Shown here piece by piece: positions 43,520-53,044 of a stretch of DNA of 64,000 bases (its first letter is position 1; every line of letters begins with the position of its first letter). The DNA lies in NCBI RefSeq assembly GCF_003201835.2, contig NZ_CP029289.2, forward strand, positions 62,001-126,000, read 5' to 3'. Both the position numbers and the translations under genes were made by a program. This DNA is from Acidianus brierleyi. Its GTDB lineage: Archaea > Thermoproteota > Thermoprotei_A > Sulfolobales > Sulfolobaceae. Under the pieces are notes generated by a model. It was not told the DNA's origin. It saw nothing but the letters and a program-made list of their open reading frames with translations, and ran no database searches.

Positions 43520-44860
43520 ATGAGGTATGATGCTGAAGAAATTGTTGAAGTTATAAGAATGCTTAATGAGCAGGACTTAGATATAAGATCAGTTACTCTT
43601 AGTATTAATACTCTATTTGCTATCTCAGATTCTGAAAATAAGGTATTCGATAAAATTAGAAATATAGAAAATATAATAAAAAGATTTGTTTCTGCAGTAA
43701 ATAAAACTGAAGAAAAGTACGGCATACGAATAGTAACTAAGAGAGTTGCAATATCGCCCTTGCAATACTTTTTAGAAGTCGTTCCTAAAGAAGATTTTGC
43801 AATAGAGTTAGCAAAAATACTAGATAGTATTGCTGAAAAAAACTCTGTTGATTATATTAGTGGATTTTCTGCTCATGCTGAAAGAGGACTTAGTTTAGGA
43901 AGTAGAGTATTAATGGAGTCCTTATCTTCTGCTTTAAACTCTACAAAAAGAATAACAGGTATGATAAATGCCGCATCAACGTCTGCTGGATTAAATACTG
44001 ATGCTGTAAAATTATTTACAGATAAAATTTTTGAAATGAGTCCAGAGGCTTCGTCAAGAGTATCGATAATGGCTAATTCTCCTCCAGATTCTCCATTTGT
44101 GCCTTCTGCACATCATGGAGAAGGAATGCCAGACGTTATGATAAACATAGCGATAAGTGGACCAGGAGTAATAGAGAATGCTATCAAAACATCTAATCCA
44201 AAAAATTTTGTTGAGCTCTATGAGATAATTAAAAAGTCATCCTTTAAAATAACTAGACTTGGAGAGTTAATAGGTAAAAGTGTATCAAAGGAAATTAATG
44301 CGCAATTTGGTTCTGTGGATCTTTCAATAGCACCTTCTCCTAAGATTGGAGACAGTGTAGCTGGAATAATAGAATCTATGGGAATAGGAAAAATAGGTGG
44401 ACATGGTTCAGTGGCAGCTATGGCTTTGCTAATGGATGCAGTAAAAAAAGGAGGAGCTATGGGTACTTCTTCAGTAGGTGGCTTAAGTAGTGCTTTTATT
44501 CCAGTAAGTGAGGACTCAATAATGGCTGAAAGAGCATTAGACGGTTCAATAGATTTCTTTACGCTATTATCAATGTCTGCAGTATGTAATTCTGGTATAG
44601 ATATGGTTGGAATAAGTAAATCACAAGGGAAAGATAAAGTAATAGGATTAATTCTTGATGTGTTATCAATGGGAATAGTTTTGAATAAAATCTTAGGAGT
44701 AAGAATTATTCCAGTAGATCAAAAACCTGGAGAGTATATAGATCTTGGTGGGCTCTTAGGCAAGGTTGTTGTCATGAAACTTAAGGATATTAATGTAGAA
44801 AGATTCTCAAATATGAAAGGATTTATTCCTAATACGATCAAGAGATTGGAAATGGGCTAG
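43520..44860 (+). CDS. UPF0210 (DUF711) family protein
   Basis: This 446-residue protein belongs to the UPF0210/PFL-like family. It has VDYISGFSAHAERGLSLGSRVLMESL near residue 115, a central PSAHHGEGMPDVMINIAISGPG, and the conserved SLGGxx-like C-terminal GGHGSVAAMALLMDAVKKGG. The fold is related to pyruvate formate-lyase, but no glycyl-radical loop is known for the family and the function is not established. It lies immediately after the ACT-domain gene, with no gap. Confidence 0.9.
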   Translation: MRYDAEEIVEVIRMLNEQDLDIRSVTLSINTLFAISDSENKVFDKIRNIENIIKRFVSAVNKTEEKYGIRIVTKRVAISPLQYFLEVVPKEDFAIELAKILDSIAEKNSVDYISGFSAHAERGLSLGSRVLMESLSSALNSTKRITGMINAASTSAGLNTDAVKLFTDKIFEMSPEASSRVSIMANSPPDSPFVPSAHHGEGMPDVMINIAISGPGVIENAIKTSNPKNFVELYEIIKKSSFKITRLGELIGKSVSKEINAQFGSVDLSIAPSPKIGDSVAGIIESMGIGKIGGHGSVAAMALLMDAVKKGGAMGTSSVGGLSSAFIPVSEDSIMAERALDGSIDFFTLLSMSAVCNSGIDMVGISKSQGKDKVIGLILDVLSMGIVLNKILGVRIIPVDQKPGEYIDLGGLLGKVVVMKLKDINVERFSNMKGFIPNTIKRLEMG

Positions 44861-46572
44861 TTTAAGTATAAATAATACACACTTAACATGTCACCATAAT
44901 AGACTTGAAGTTCCACTTGAGTATAATTAGGAATATCAAATATAGGGAAAGGCGACTTCAGCTCTATTATTTCCCACTTTCCTTCATAAAGTGGTTTTGC
45001 CGTATAATTCCATATATAGCCATTAGCAGTTATCATGACCTTATTAATAAATAGCCTAAATTGAGGATAGACAAAAGTTGGTAAATTGCCATTTGATGGA
45101 TCATAACTTACATTCAAAATTATTTCTGAGTTACTAAATTTAATGACATTAACATGGAAATCATCAGTGTATCCTACGTAATTATAATGATATAACATAC
45201 CAAGGGAAAATAGTATAATTAATGTTGCTACAATAATAGTTTTGCTATTGATAATATGATTTCTTATAGAATTGAATTTTATTTCTTTTATATCACTTTC
45301 TTGCGCAAAACCTAACCAAGACCAATACATTATATAATTCCATAATACCCTATATTCTAAGAGGAAAATAAAATAAGGAAAAGAGCTCCATCTATTCCTA
45401 AATTTAGGATAAGTTACAATAAATAAAATTATTTCTGAAATAGCTATTATTATCATAGATATGGTAAAGAAATTTCTCTCTATATAAAACATGCCGTTAA
45501 ATGAAAATATAGATGGCCCAAAACCAATTCCTATTAACGGCGACGTTATTGGGGATAATACTGCAGAAAAATATAGGCTAGGGGATAATAGTATAAAATA
45601 ACCATTAGTTATCATAAAAGATAAAATTCCATATAATATAAAATTTTTAATATTTCTTTTTTCCTTATATAAATAAATTAAATAAAATGGCAGTAACGCT
45701 AAGGGAGTCTGCTTATATGAGACTGCTAGCCCATAAAATATACCTTTTAGTCTCTCGCTATTCACAAATAGAGATAAAGAAACAAAAAATACCCAAACTA
45801 TATCGTCAATTCCACCTGCAGGATAGTTAAGATTGTTAATATTTACCATTATGCCTGGAATTAATGCATTAAAAATAGGTAGCATTTTTTTTCTTTTTAA
45901 AAAAACATAATATACAAATACTGTCATAAAATAGAAAAATACTAAAGTATATGTAGGAGAAAATCTAAAAAATCTTGCTGGTATTTCAAAAAGAAAGGAA
46001 AGAGATGGATACCCTAGCCATGTTACATATCCGCCAGTAGTTAATGGAGTACCAAAAAAATAAGGGCTAAAATCTCGTATAACTTGATAGAGATTAGAAG
46101 TCGTAATAGGATTATACGGATTATGTCCACTTAAAAAAACTCCAGCCGATAAATAATCTATAGCTAACTCGTCTGTACCAAATCTAGCAGGTCTTAAAAA
46201 TAACATATTGAAAACGAAAAACACTAGAAGAATTGCCTCTGATAAGTAATTAAGTAAATATCCTAATAATAATAACCCATAATAGATAATAAACAAAATC
46301 ACTTCCAAAGATAAACTTAATCCAAGATTAAGTCCACCATATTCTACATAAACAAAAGGAATAACTATGTATTCCGCTATTATTATCCAATAGAAATATT
46401 TACTTATATTATATAAATTACTTATAAATAGAAATGTTCCAGATAATAGTAGTAAAAATATATTAATAGAGATATATACTAAATTAAGATAATTAGGATT
46501 AGAAAAGAATAGCATATCTAGTGCTAAAAGTACTTGCGAGATATTAAGAGACAGTAATCTTCCCTTATCCAC
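44857..46572 (-). CDS. GT-C fold membrane glycosyltransferase (GT87/DUF2029-like)
   Basis: This 571-residue protein has about twelve transmembrane helices and the external loop GTDELAIDYLSAGVFLSGHNPYNP near residue 130. This D-x-x-x-x-Y...G-x-NPY pattern marks polyprenol-phosphate-sugar-dependent GT-C glycosyltransferases. A soluble beta domain ends the protein, probably outside the cell. It may glycosylate surface proteins or lipids. The stop overlaps the convergent UPF0210 gene by four bases. Confidence 0.7.
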   Translation of the reverse strand: MDKGRLLSLNISQVLLALDMLFFSNPNYLNLVYISINIFLLLLSGTFLFISNLYNISKYFYWIIIAEYIVIPFVYVEYGGLNLGLSLSLEVILFIIYYGLLLLGYLLNYLSEAILLVFFVFNMLFLRPARFGTDELAIDYLSAGVFLSGHNPYNPITTSNLYQVIRDFSPYFFGTPLTTGGYVTWLGYPSLSFLFEIPARFFRFSPTYTLVFFYFMTVFVYYVFLKRKKMLPIFNALIPGIMVNINNLNYPAGGIDDIVWVFFVSLSLFVNSERLKGIFYGLAVSYKQTPLALLPFYLIYLYKEKRNIKNFILYGILSFMITNGYFILLSPSLYFSAVLSPITSPLIGIGFGPSIFSFNGMFYIERNFFTISMIIIAISEIILFIVTYPKFRNRWSSFPYFIFLLEYRVLWNYIMYWSWLGFAQESDIKEIKFNSIRNHIINSKTIIVATLIILFSLGMLYHYNYVGYTDDFHVNVIKFSNSEIILNVSYDPSNGNLPTFVYPQFRLFINKVMITANGYIWNYTAKPLYEGKWEIIELKSPFPIFDIPNYTQVELQVYYGDMLSVYYLYLN

Positions 46573-46846
46573 ATTAATAGGGACATTACGTAATAGTTAT
46601 AAGATTATTCATAATCAATTTTTCTTATCTAATATGCTAAATTATGGAAATTAATCTTCTACTTCTTTAAGCCCTAAGGACGAAGATTCCTTCAACACTA
46701 CGATAAACGTATAATCTAGAAATAGGATTGTATTTAGGAAATACTAGTACGATAATAATGGCTAATATTAAATAGTATGATTCTCGAACCAGATTACATA
46801 ATAGTAGGTAAATTTTTTTCTTTAGTTCTATACATTTTATCTTAGG

Positions 46847-47713
46847 TTGAGTATTAACTGTAGATCTGATAGTTGCAAGAAAGTCTTTAAATATCTCTCT
46901 AGAAAAGAGGGTACTTTAGAAATAATAGATCAGGCTCCAAAAGCATATCCAGGATTTAAGTCTTATATAAGAAAAATAATTAAAAAAGAGGAGCTCTTAT
47001 TTAAGGATATAGTTCTAGGCGAGGATATAGTATCCGCAATGGAAAGCGGATATAAAAATGCACTAATGGGATTTTTAAGATCTGCTGAAGAAAGTAATAG
47101 ATTTATAATAGAACGTGCTTGTCTTACAGTATTCGTTTCTGCTACTACACCAAAGTATATAGATCTTCTTAGAAAAAAGAAATGGCATACTCTTGTTGAT
47201 CTAGGTTATATTATTAGAGCAGAAAGTGAAGGAACAGGTAGAATGAAAAAGTTTGCAAACAGAAAAGTAAAGCTAGATCAATGGTCTGTATATTTAATGG
47301 GGAAACCTTTTTGTAAAAAACACGTCAAAATCCTTGAATATTCCATTCCAGTTGAAGATTTAGAGGAAAAACTTAAAATGAGAATTGATGCTAGATGTAG
47401 CTTATGCCATAAACCTGCTGATTATTTCACATTAGCTATGCCTAAGGCTAGTGCCCTTATAGGTCTTGCTGGATACATTAAAGGAAAAGATGTTACAACA
47501 TTAATGAAAACATACGCAAATATCTCTAGAATATTGCATCCTTATGGATTTAACGATATAAATAAGGATAAAGTATTTACTATCTGGGCTAGAGATTTTT
47601 TAACTGTTATTACGGAGATTAATGATCTCCTTAACCTTGTCGACGGAAGCAGAAGCAGCAGTGACGACGGGAATCCTACCATTAAGTCTATCAAGAATAG
47701 GAAGGGTAGATAA
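46847..47713 (+). CDS. Hypothetical protein with Cys/His zinc-binding site
   Basis: This 288-residue soluble protein is not recognised. A putative zinc site is formed by KPFCKKHVK (about residue 155) and CSLCHKPAD (about residue 183). A helical N-terminal half contains ESNRFIIERACLTVFVSA. The only possible start in range is TTG at 46847, preceded by GG, which is weak. The last 38 codons (GSRSSSDDGNPTIKSIKNRKGR at the end) overlap the convergent racemase-like gene and may be an extension gained after loss of a stop. Confidence 0.6.
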   Translation: MSINCRSDSCKKVFKYLSRKEGTLEIIDQAPKAYPGFKSYIRKIIKKEELLFKDIVLGEDIVSAMESGYKNALMGFLRSAEESNRFIIERACLTVFVSATTPKYIDLLRKKKWHTLVDLGYIIRAESEGTGRMKKFANRKVKLDQWSVYLMGKPFCKKHVKILEYSIPVEDLEEKLKMRIDARCSLCHKPADYFTLAMPKASALIGLAGYIKGKDVTTLMKTYANISRILHPYGFNDINKDKVFTIWARDFLTVITEINDLLNLVDGSRSSSDDGNPTIKSIKNRKGR

Positions 47714-48235
47714 TATAGTACATGCTATATATATTGCATCAGCAGATGATTCTTGGGCAACCTTAGTAGCATCAATAACTAGTTGATGAGGAGTAGATGC
47801 TATAGCTGGACCGCCTGTCCTACCTAACGCGATTGATCCTACTACTTTGAATCCTAAGCCATAAAGCCATTTAATTTCGTAATCATGGCGTCTTTGATTA
47901 TAAGGAGTTATAACGTATAAATTATTAGCCTTTAAGTCTTTCAATTTCTGAACTATAGCCTCTGTTGATATTATTACCGGTTTAGAGAAGAAATTCTTAA
48001 GCCTTTTCATTCCATCACTATAGAACACACCATATGAACGAGCGTAGATTATTGCATCTCCTTTTTCTGCTTCCTTCTTTATTTTAGATAATTCATTATA
48101 CATTCTCTGCATTTCGTCCCTGGAGTTCCCATGTCCTGGGTAATATTTCATATAAAATACATTAACTTGATCAAATACTAGTTTTATGTCTTTGGGTAAT
48201 ACAGGATTCTCCTCTGATACTATTAAGGATATCAT
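47600..48235 (-). CDS. Asp/Glu racemase-like (maleate isomerase family) protein
   Basis: This 211-residue protein has the two-domain fold of the Asp/Glu/hydantoin racemase superfamily: AIIYARSYGVFYSDG in the first half, NLYVITPYNQRRHDYEIKWL in the middle, and AIYIACTILSTLPIL with the second catalytic Cys. The first catalytic Cys, usually in an xxACN motif, is replaced by Ala-Arg (IYARSYG), so racemisation by a two-Cys mechanism is doubtful. Maleate isomerase or decarboxylase-like chemistry is more likely. It overlaps the convergent unknown gene by 114 bases. Confidence 0.75.
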   Translation of the reverse strand: MISLIVSEENPVLPKDIKLVFDQVNVFYMKYYPGHGNSRDEMQRMYNELSKIKKEAEKGDAIIYARSYGVFYSDGMKRLKNFFSKPVIISTEAIVQKLKDLKANNLYVITPYNQRRHDYEIKWLYGLGFKVVGSIALGRTGGPAIASTPHQLVIDATKVAQESSADAIYIACTILSTLPILDRLNGRIPVVTAASASVDKVKEIINLRNNS

Positions 48236-48348
48236 ACAAAACGATCTAGCTTTGCCGAAAATAATTTTTTCTATAATATTTCTTTAACTATATTAAAACA
48301 TAGATATCTATCTTATAAGAGAAAAATTGATCTATATTGTAAATATTT

Positions 48349-48876
48349 TTATGCATCTCCTTGAATTACCCTTACTTTTACTCTATATCCTTTTCCTTCT
48401 TTAGTCATTTCGTACTCTAACGTGAAACCACTACATTTTCTTTTAACTATTATTTTATTTTCTGAAAAAGAATACACTGGAGAGCTACAATTCTCATAGA
48501 ATGGTCTTAATCTATCTTCTATTTCGTCCTGATCTTTGGCATAAAATTCCATATTTAATGAATTTTCGTTATAATACGAATATACCATATGTCTAGAAAC
48601 TAAAAACGCTACAAACGCGCTTATACCTATCCCAACTATAGAAAGAATTATGGACAAAAATTGTAAAAGATCGCCTAATAGAGGTACAAACAGAAATTTT
48701 ACTGCAAGAAAAATATATACAGTGGACGCTATTGCAGAGGAAATTATCGATGATATTATTGATGAATATAGTTTTCTTTCAAGAAAAGAATTAGCTAAGC
48801 CAACTATTATGGGACCGAGTATAGGTAGCCACCATATAGCCAACGCTAATGGTATGGAATATTTTAGAGATCTCAC
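48349..48876 (-). CDS. Hypothetical membrane protein
   Basis: This 175-residue protein has three to four hydrophobic helices in the first 95 residues (LAIWWLPILGPIIVGLANSF, IISSAIASTVYIFLAVKF, LLQFLSIILSIVGIGISAF). A soluble beta-rich C-terminal domain follows and ends VRVIQGDA. The first helices resemble DUF5518-like membrane proteins of archaea, but this is not certain. The ATG at 48876 lies in AT-rich sequence between this gene and the Sul7d gene. Confidence 0.6.
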   Translation of the reverse strand: MRSLKYSIPLALAIWWLPILGPIIVGLANSFLERKLYSSIISSIISSAIASTVYIFLAVKFLFVPLLGDLLQFLSIILSIVGIGISAFVAFLVSRHMVYSYYNENSLNMEFYAKDQDEIEDRLRPFYENCSSPVYSFSENKIIVKRKCSGFTLEYEMTKEGKGYRVKVRVIQGDA

Positions 48877-48919
48877 TAGAAAAAACTCTATCTTAAAAAT
48901 AAAAAGTATTTCGTTTTCA

Positions 48920-49102
<183 letters not shown>

Positions 49103-49326
49103 ATGAGTATGCTTTGCGTCATTAGTTAAAAACATTTCGGCGATAAAGGAAATATTACCATAAGGTTACCTTATGTTTTTCCCTAAATACCGTTAATTTA
49201 ATCTTATATTATACATAAAATATTCAAAATATTTGTTAATTGGTATTTTTTTCTTAAATATATATACATAAAAGTTTATATACTTTTTATAAAATCTTTT
49301 TATACTTCTTAGTATGCTTTAAATTT

Positions 49327-50790
49327 ATGAAATTAGGTTATGAGATTTACAATGTGATTAGAGATTTTACAGATAGAATTTATGGAAATCCTGGCACAAC
49401 TGAACTATCGTTTTTAAAATACCTTCCAGATGATTTTAACTATTATCTAGCATTAGCTGATGGTATTGCAGTTGGAATGGCGGAAGGATATTATCTTAAG
49501 ACTGATAATCTAGCCATAGTAAATTTGCATGCCGCTCCTGGTCTTTCTAATGCTGCTGGATTTATACATACTGCTTTCATGGATAGGGTACCAATGCTAA
49601 TAATAGACGGCGAACAAAGTTCTAAGTATATAGTAGATGAGCCAAGACTCTATGGAGACTTAAAGAACTTACCTTCAGTTAAAGGTTTCTTTGAAATTAA
49701 AAATTCTCACGAAGGTCTCAAAATAATTAATAAAGCTATAAGACTTTCCCTTACTCCACCGTATGGACCTACTGTGGTCTCTATACCACAAGATCTAGTA
49801 GACGAGGAGGTTAAGTCTATTAAGTTAAATAAATTCAGTGTTAATCAAAACTGTAGTGAATGTACACTAAATTATGTAACAGAAAAGATCAATTCATCAG
49901 AAAAAGTTGCCATAGTAGCAGGTTATGAGATAGATGTATTTAATGCCCATGAAGAATTACAAAAATTCGCGGAAAAAATAGGAGCGCCTATATATGCTGA
50001 GCCGTTTGCCTCAAGAGCTCCGGCCCTTCATATTGATGGAACTCTACCCAGATATGCTAGTCAAATTAATAAGATTCTTGAGAATTACGATCTGGTTTTA
50101 GTTATAGGAGGAAGTCTAAATAATGTTTTATTTCCAGATGAAGAAATTATAGGAAATATAATTGAAATAACGTATGATAGTCTTGAGGCATCAAAGAGAA
50201 TATGGGATTGTTTTGTATGTAACCCGAAAAGCTTTCTAATAAATATTTTTAATGGAGTCAAACAAAAAAATAAAAAATCACCATTAATATCCATACCAAA
50301 TGGTAAAAATAAAGAGATTGAAGAAGCTATCAAAACACTATCACTAAATCTTAAAGGATACACAATATTTGAGGAGGCTCCTTCATATAGAGAAACTATT
50401 AGGGAAATAATGGGATACAATAAAAGATCATTTTTTGCTAATAGAGCAGGGTTCATAGGCTGGGCTATACCAGCCTCTTTTGGATATTCATCGGCTAAAG
50501 GAAAAGCATTCGCCATAGTAGGAGATGGGAGTTTTAACTATAGTTTTCAAGGACTATGGAGTGCAACTAAATATGGAGGAAAAATGAAAGTTCTGGTAAT
50601 AAATAATGGTGGATATAGATCACTAAAAGGATGGGCAAATTACAATAAGGACTTCCTCTCTCCTGCCACGGATCCTTGGAAATTGGCAAGTTCGTATAAT
50701 TTTGAATCGAAAGAATTTGATAATCAAACAGAAGCCATTAAATGGCTTATGGAAGACGATTCCCAGAAATTAGCAGAAATAAGAATATGA
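49327..50790 (+). CDS. Thiamine pyrophosphate-dependent enzyme (benzoylformate decarboxylase-like)
   Basis: This 487-residue protein has the three-domain layout of acetolactate synthase/benzoylformate decarboxylase relatives. The N-terminal pyrimidine domain has the phrase IYGNPGTTELSFL, which is shared with MdlC, and the activating Glu of that type lies in it. The C-terminal domain has the TPP/Mg motif GDGSFNYSFQGLWSAT, then NNGGYRSL. Substrates are 2-oxo acids; the one used here is unknown. An AT-rich leader with several TATA-like boxes precedes the ATG. Confidence 0.85.
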   Translation: MKLGYEIYNVIRDFTDRIYGNPGTTELSFLKYLPDDFNYYLALADGIAVGMAEGYYLKTDNLAIVNLHAAPGLSNAAGFIHTAFMDRVPMLIIDGEQSSKYIVDEPRLYGDLKNLPSVKGFFEIKNSHEGLKIINKAIRLSLTPPYGPTVVSIPQDLVDEEVKSIKLNKFSVNQNCSECTLNYVTEKINSSEKVAIVAGYEIDVFNAHEELQKFAEKIGAPIYAEPFASRAPALHIDGTLPRYASQINKILENYDLVLVIGGSLNNVLFPDEEIIGNIIEITYDSLEASKRIWDCFVCNPKSFLINIFNGVKQKNKKSPLISIPNGKNKEIEEAIKTLSLNLKGYTIFEEAPSYRETIREIMGYNKRSFFANRAGFIGWAIPASFGYSSAKGKAFAIVGDGSFNYSFQGLWSATKYGGKMKVLVINNGGYRSLKGWANYNKDFLSPATDPWKLASSYNFESKEFDNQTEAIKWLMEDDSQKLAEIRI

Positions 50791-50861
50791 AAATATCTTA
50801 CTAAATATAATAATTGAAGTAAAAGAAACGTTTTTATTTAACCCATCATTATCATTTAGTT

Positions 50862-51401
50862 GTGAATACATTAGAACAACTTATGGAAGAATTCGGATTT
50901 ACAGATGACGAGATATCTTATGCCCTTGATAAGGCTAAAGGAATAATTTTAGGCTTTGCAATGGAGTATAGAGCTAGGCAGGTTTTGGAGAGTATGAATT
51001 TTATTAATGTGAAATCTGTAGATCTCCCTACGCACGATATTGAGGCAGAAAAAGACGGAAGAAGATATTTCATAGAAGTTAAAGCTACAAAAAAATCTCC
51101 TACCAAAGAATATAGCGCGTATAAAATTGCTATGATAGCGAAGTTAGGCGGAACTCATTTGACACTTTTAATGACACCAAAACCAACTTTGTATCTAACT
51201 GAAGATATATTAAGTGAACCAAAAAGAATTCTCCTTAAATTCTTCAGATTAATATTTGCAGAAGATCTAGTAGATCTAAAAGATTTCTTAGATAATGATA
51301 AAAATAGAAAGATAGTTACATCATATGAGAAAGTAATATCGTCATATTTAGATAAAATACCTAATGAAAATTTACTTGATATTGTTAAGTCTGTTTTTTG
51401 A
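50862..51401 (+). CDS. PD-(D/E)xK nuclease-fold protein
   Basis: This 179-residue protein has GFAMEYRARQVLESM near residue 30, and the nuclease-like core THDIEAEKDGRRYFIEVKATKKSP near residue 62: D-x(n)-E-x-K with EVKATK. That is the PD-(D/E)xK signature seen in archaeal Holliday junction resolvases, restriction enzymes and repair nucleases. A helical C-terminal half follows. The start is GTG at 50862. The family looks specific to Sulfolobales and its substrate is unknown. It overlaps the convergent KH-protein gene by 30 bases. Confidence 0.65.
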   Translation: MNTLEQLMEEFGFTDDEISYALDKAKGIILGFAMEYRARQVLESMNFINVKSVDLPTHDIEAEKDGRRYFIEVKATKKSPTKEYSAYKIAMIAKLGGTHLTLLMTPKPTLYLTEDILSEPKRILLKFFRLIFAEDLVDLKDFLDNDKNRKIVTSYEKVISSYLDKIPNENLLDIVKSVF

Positions 51402-51911
51402 GAAATATCTCACTAACTCTTCTTCTGCTTTATCTAGATATTTGTAAACAGTATTATGTTCCCTCCCTTCTATAAGCATATCTATTGCTTTACGCGCTAT
51501 AGACAATTGATCATATGTACCTATCATCGCAACATAATGATCATAAATAGAAATTATAACTGAAGTGTATTCTTGAATAATTCTCTTGGCCTTACCAGCT
51601 TCTCCTATAATTCTTCCTTTTACTCGTCTTATTAAGTCTGGATTACTCCCTAAACTTATTTTTAAATCTATTACGTCTAACTGATATTCGTCACTCATTA
51701 ATCTTAATGCGTCGTCTATAGAAAAACCTAAACCTAAAGCTTTTATTACTGAAACTACCTTTAGTGCTTCATAAGAATTTTGAGTTTTCGGATCTATTTC
51801 GAAAAATTTATTTTTATCATCATAATGTATTTCAACTCCAGATATTTCTTGAAGCCTAGGAATAAGTGATTTTACTTCATTTAACTTCTCGTCAGAGACA
51901 GTTACGAACAT
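51372..51911 (-). CDS. KH-domain RNA-binding protein (archaeal Dim2/Krr1 type)
   Basis: This 179-residue protein has two KH-like domains. The second contains VKGRIIGEAGKAKRIIQEYTS near residue 110 with the GxxG RNA-binding loop (GEAG), followed by VAMIGTYDQLSIARKAIDML. The first, near the N-terminus, is degenerate. The eukaryotic counterpart Dim2/Pno1 acts in small-subunit rRNA maturation, and the archaeal protein can bind aIF2alpha. It starts at the last base of rio1, in the archaeal operon aIF1A-rio1-KH protein. Confidence 0.88.
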   Translation of the reverse strand: MFVTVSDEKLNEVKSLIPRLQEISGVEIHYDDKNKFFEIDPKTQNSYEALKVVSVIKALGLGFSIDDALRLMSDEYQLDVIDLKISLGSNPDLIRRVKGRIIGEAGKAKRIIQEYTSVIISIYDHYVAMIGTYDQLSIARKAIDMLIEGREHNTVYKYLDKAEEELVRYFSKNRLNNIK

Positions 51912-52666
51912 TATTCTTCACGATTAGGTATCTCAAGCGTCTTTAAAATTTCTTCAGTATCAATAATAGATAAACCTTTCGACTCAAAAAATCTGTTTAC
52001 ATTATTTATATCTCTAATTAGAAAATCCATAGCATTTTCATGGTCTATAGGAACTGATTGACTAACGTCTATAATATATACTCCATCGTAAACCATTATA
52101 TTATATTCGCTTAAATCACCGTGAACTAATTTTGCTTTATTTACCATGAGTTGCAATTGTGAAATAATGTCACTATATAGGTTATTATCTATTTCTTCGT
52201 CTGGAAGCTCTTTAAGTAAAGGAGCTCTAACACCATTTTCGCCAATAAACTGCATAACCAATATATTCTCATAGACATAAATTGGTTCTGGAACTCTTAC
52301 TCCGGCTTCATGCATTCTTTTTAGATTCTTGAATTCCTTCCTTGCCCACGTATATATTAATTGTCTAGTATTGGATATCTTAATTTTCTCGAAACGCTGA
52401 TCACCTAGGGTATATCTCTCCACGGCTCTCTTATGAGATGCCGTCGAAACATAATAGATTTTTACTGCATAATATTTTCCATCATATGTACGAGCTGGAT
52501 AAATTTTAGCCTCTTTACCAGAAGAAATAGATCCCAAATATGTTTCTATATCTAGTCTGCTTGCAATATTTTCTAAATTAACGTAAGTCTTGGGATCTAA
52601 AGTAGAATCAACTACTTTAAAAAGATCCTCATCTTTTCTTCTTTTCTCAATTTTTCTTTTTTCCAA
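51911..52666 (-). CDS. rio1: RIO1-type serine protein kinase
   Basis: This 251-residue protein has the compact RIO kinase fold: LGSISSGKEAKIYPART as the glycine-loop region, YAVKIYYVST with the ATP-binding Lys, LVHGDLSEYN as catalytic loop and VYIIDVSQSV as metal-binding DFG equivalent. The STSSxxR-like flexible loop is shortened. Rio1 works in late maturation of the small ribosomal subunit. It lies between aIF1A and the KH-domain protein, five bases after aIF1A. Confidence 0.93.
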   Translation of the reverse strand: MEKRKIEKRRKDEDLFKVVDSTLDPKTYVNLENIASRLDIETYLGSISSGKEAKIYPARTYDGKYYAVKIYYVSTASHKRAVERYTLGDQRFEKIKISNTRQLIYTWARKEFKNLKRMHEAGVRVPEPIYVYENILVMQFIGENGVRAPLLKELPDEEIDNNLYSDIISQLQLMVNKAKLVHGDLSEYNIMVYDGVYIIDVSQSVPIDHENAMDFLIRDINNVNRFFESKGLSIIDTEEILKTLEIPNREE

Positions 52667-52670
52667 AATA

Positions 52671-52994
52671 TTAGCCTCTTAATTGATCTATAATATCTCT
52701 TGAAACAATGTTTTCTTCTGTAAGCTTTCTTATTTCATCATGCATATATTTATGTATAATATCACACTTATCCGATTGAAAATCCCAAGGTGCAGTAAGT
52801 ACTACATCTCCTTCTTTTATCCACACTTTTTTCCTCATTCGCCCAGGTATTCTAGCTACTCTTTGCTTGCCATCAACACATGCAACTATAATATGCTCAG
52901 CCCCAAGCATTTTCTTTACAACGCATATAACCTCTCCTTCTTCTGGTTTCATAACCTCTCTTGTAGGAGCTTCCGATCTATCTTTTTTTGGCAA
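52671..52994 (-). CDS. eif1A: Translation initiation factor aIF1A
   Basis: This 107-residue OB-fold protein has GEVICVVKKMLGAEHIIVAC and DGKQRVARIPGRMRKKVWI in order, then DVVLTAPWDFQ, which is the aIF1A/eIF-1A pattern. It occupies the small-subunit A site during initiation. It opens a three-gene operon with rio1 and the KH-domain protein. The start is ATG at 52994. Confidence 0.95.
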   Translation of the reverse strand: MPKKDRSEAPTREVMKPEEGEVICVVKKMLGAEHIIVACVDGKQRVARIPGRMRKKVWIKEGDVVLTAPWDFQSDKCDIIHKYMHDEIRKLTEENIVSRDIIDQLRG

Positions 52995-53044
52995 TTAATT
53001 GACCACCATTTGTATTAGAGATTTCTATGCATAAAAACTTAAGC

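Noticed and set aside
46573..46846. A short minus-strand frame ending LGLKEVED upstream of the GT-C gene
   Set aside because: Fewer than 30 codons with no ATG and no ribosome-binding site; it cannot be told from chance.
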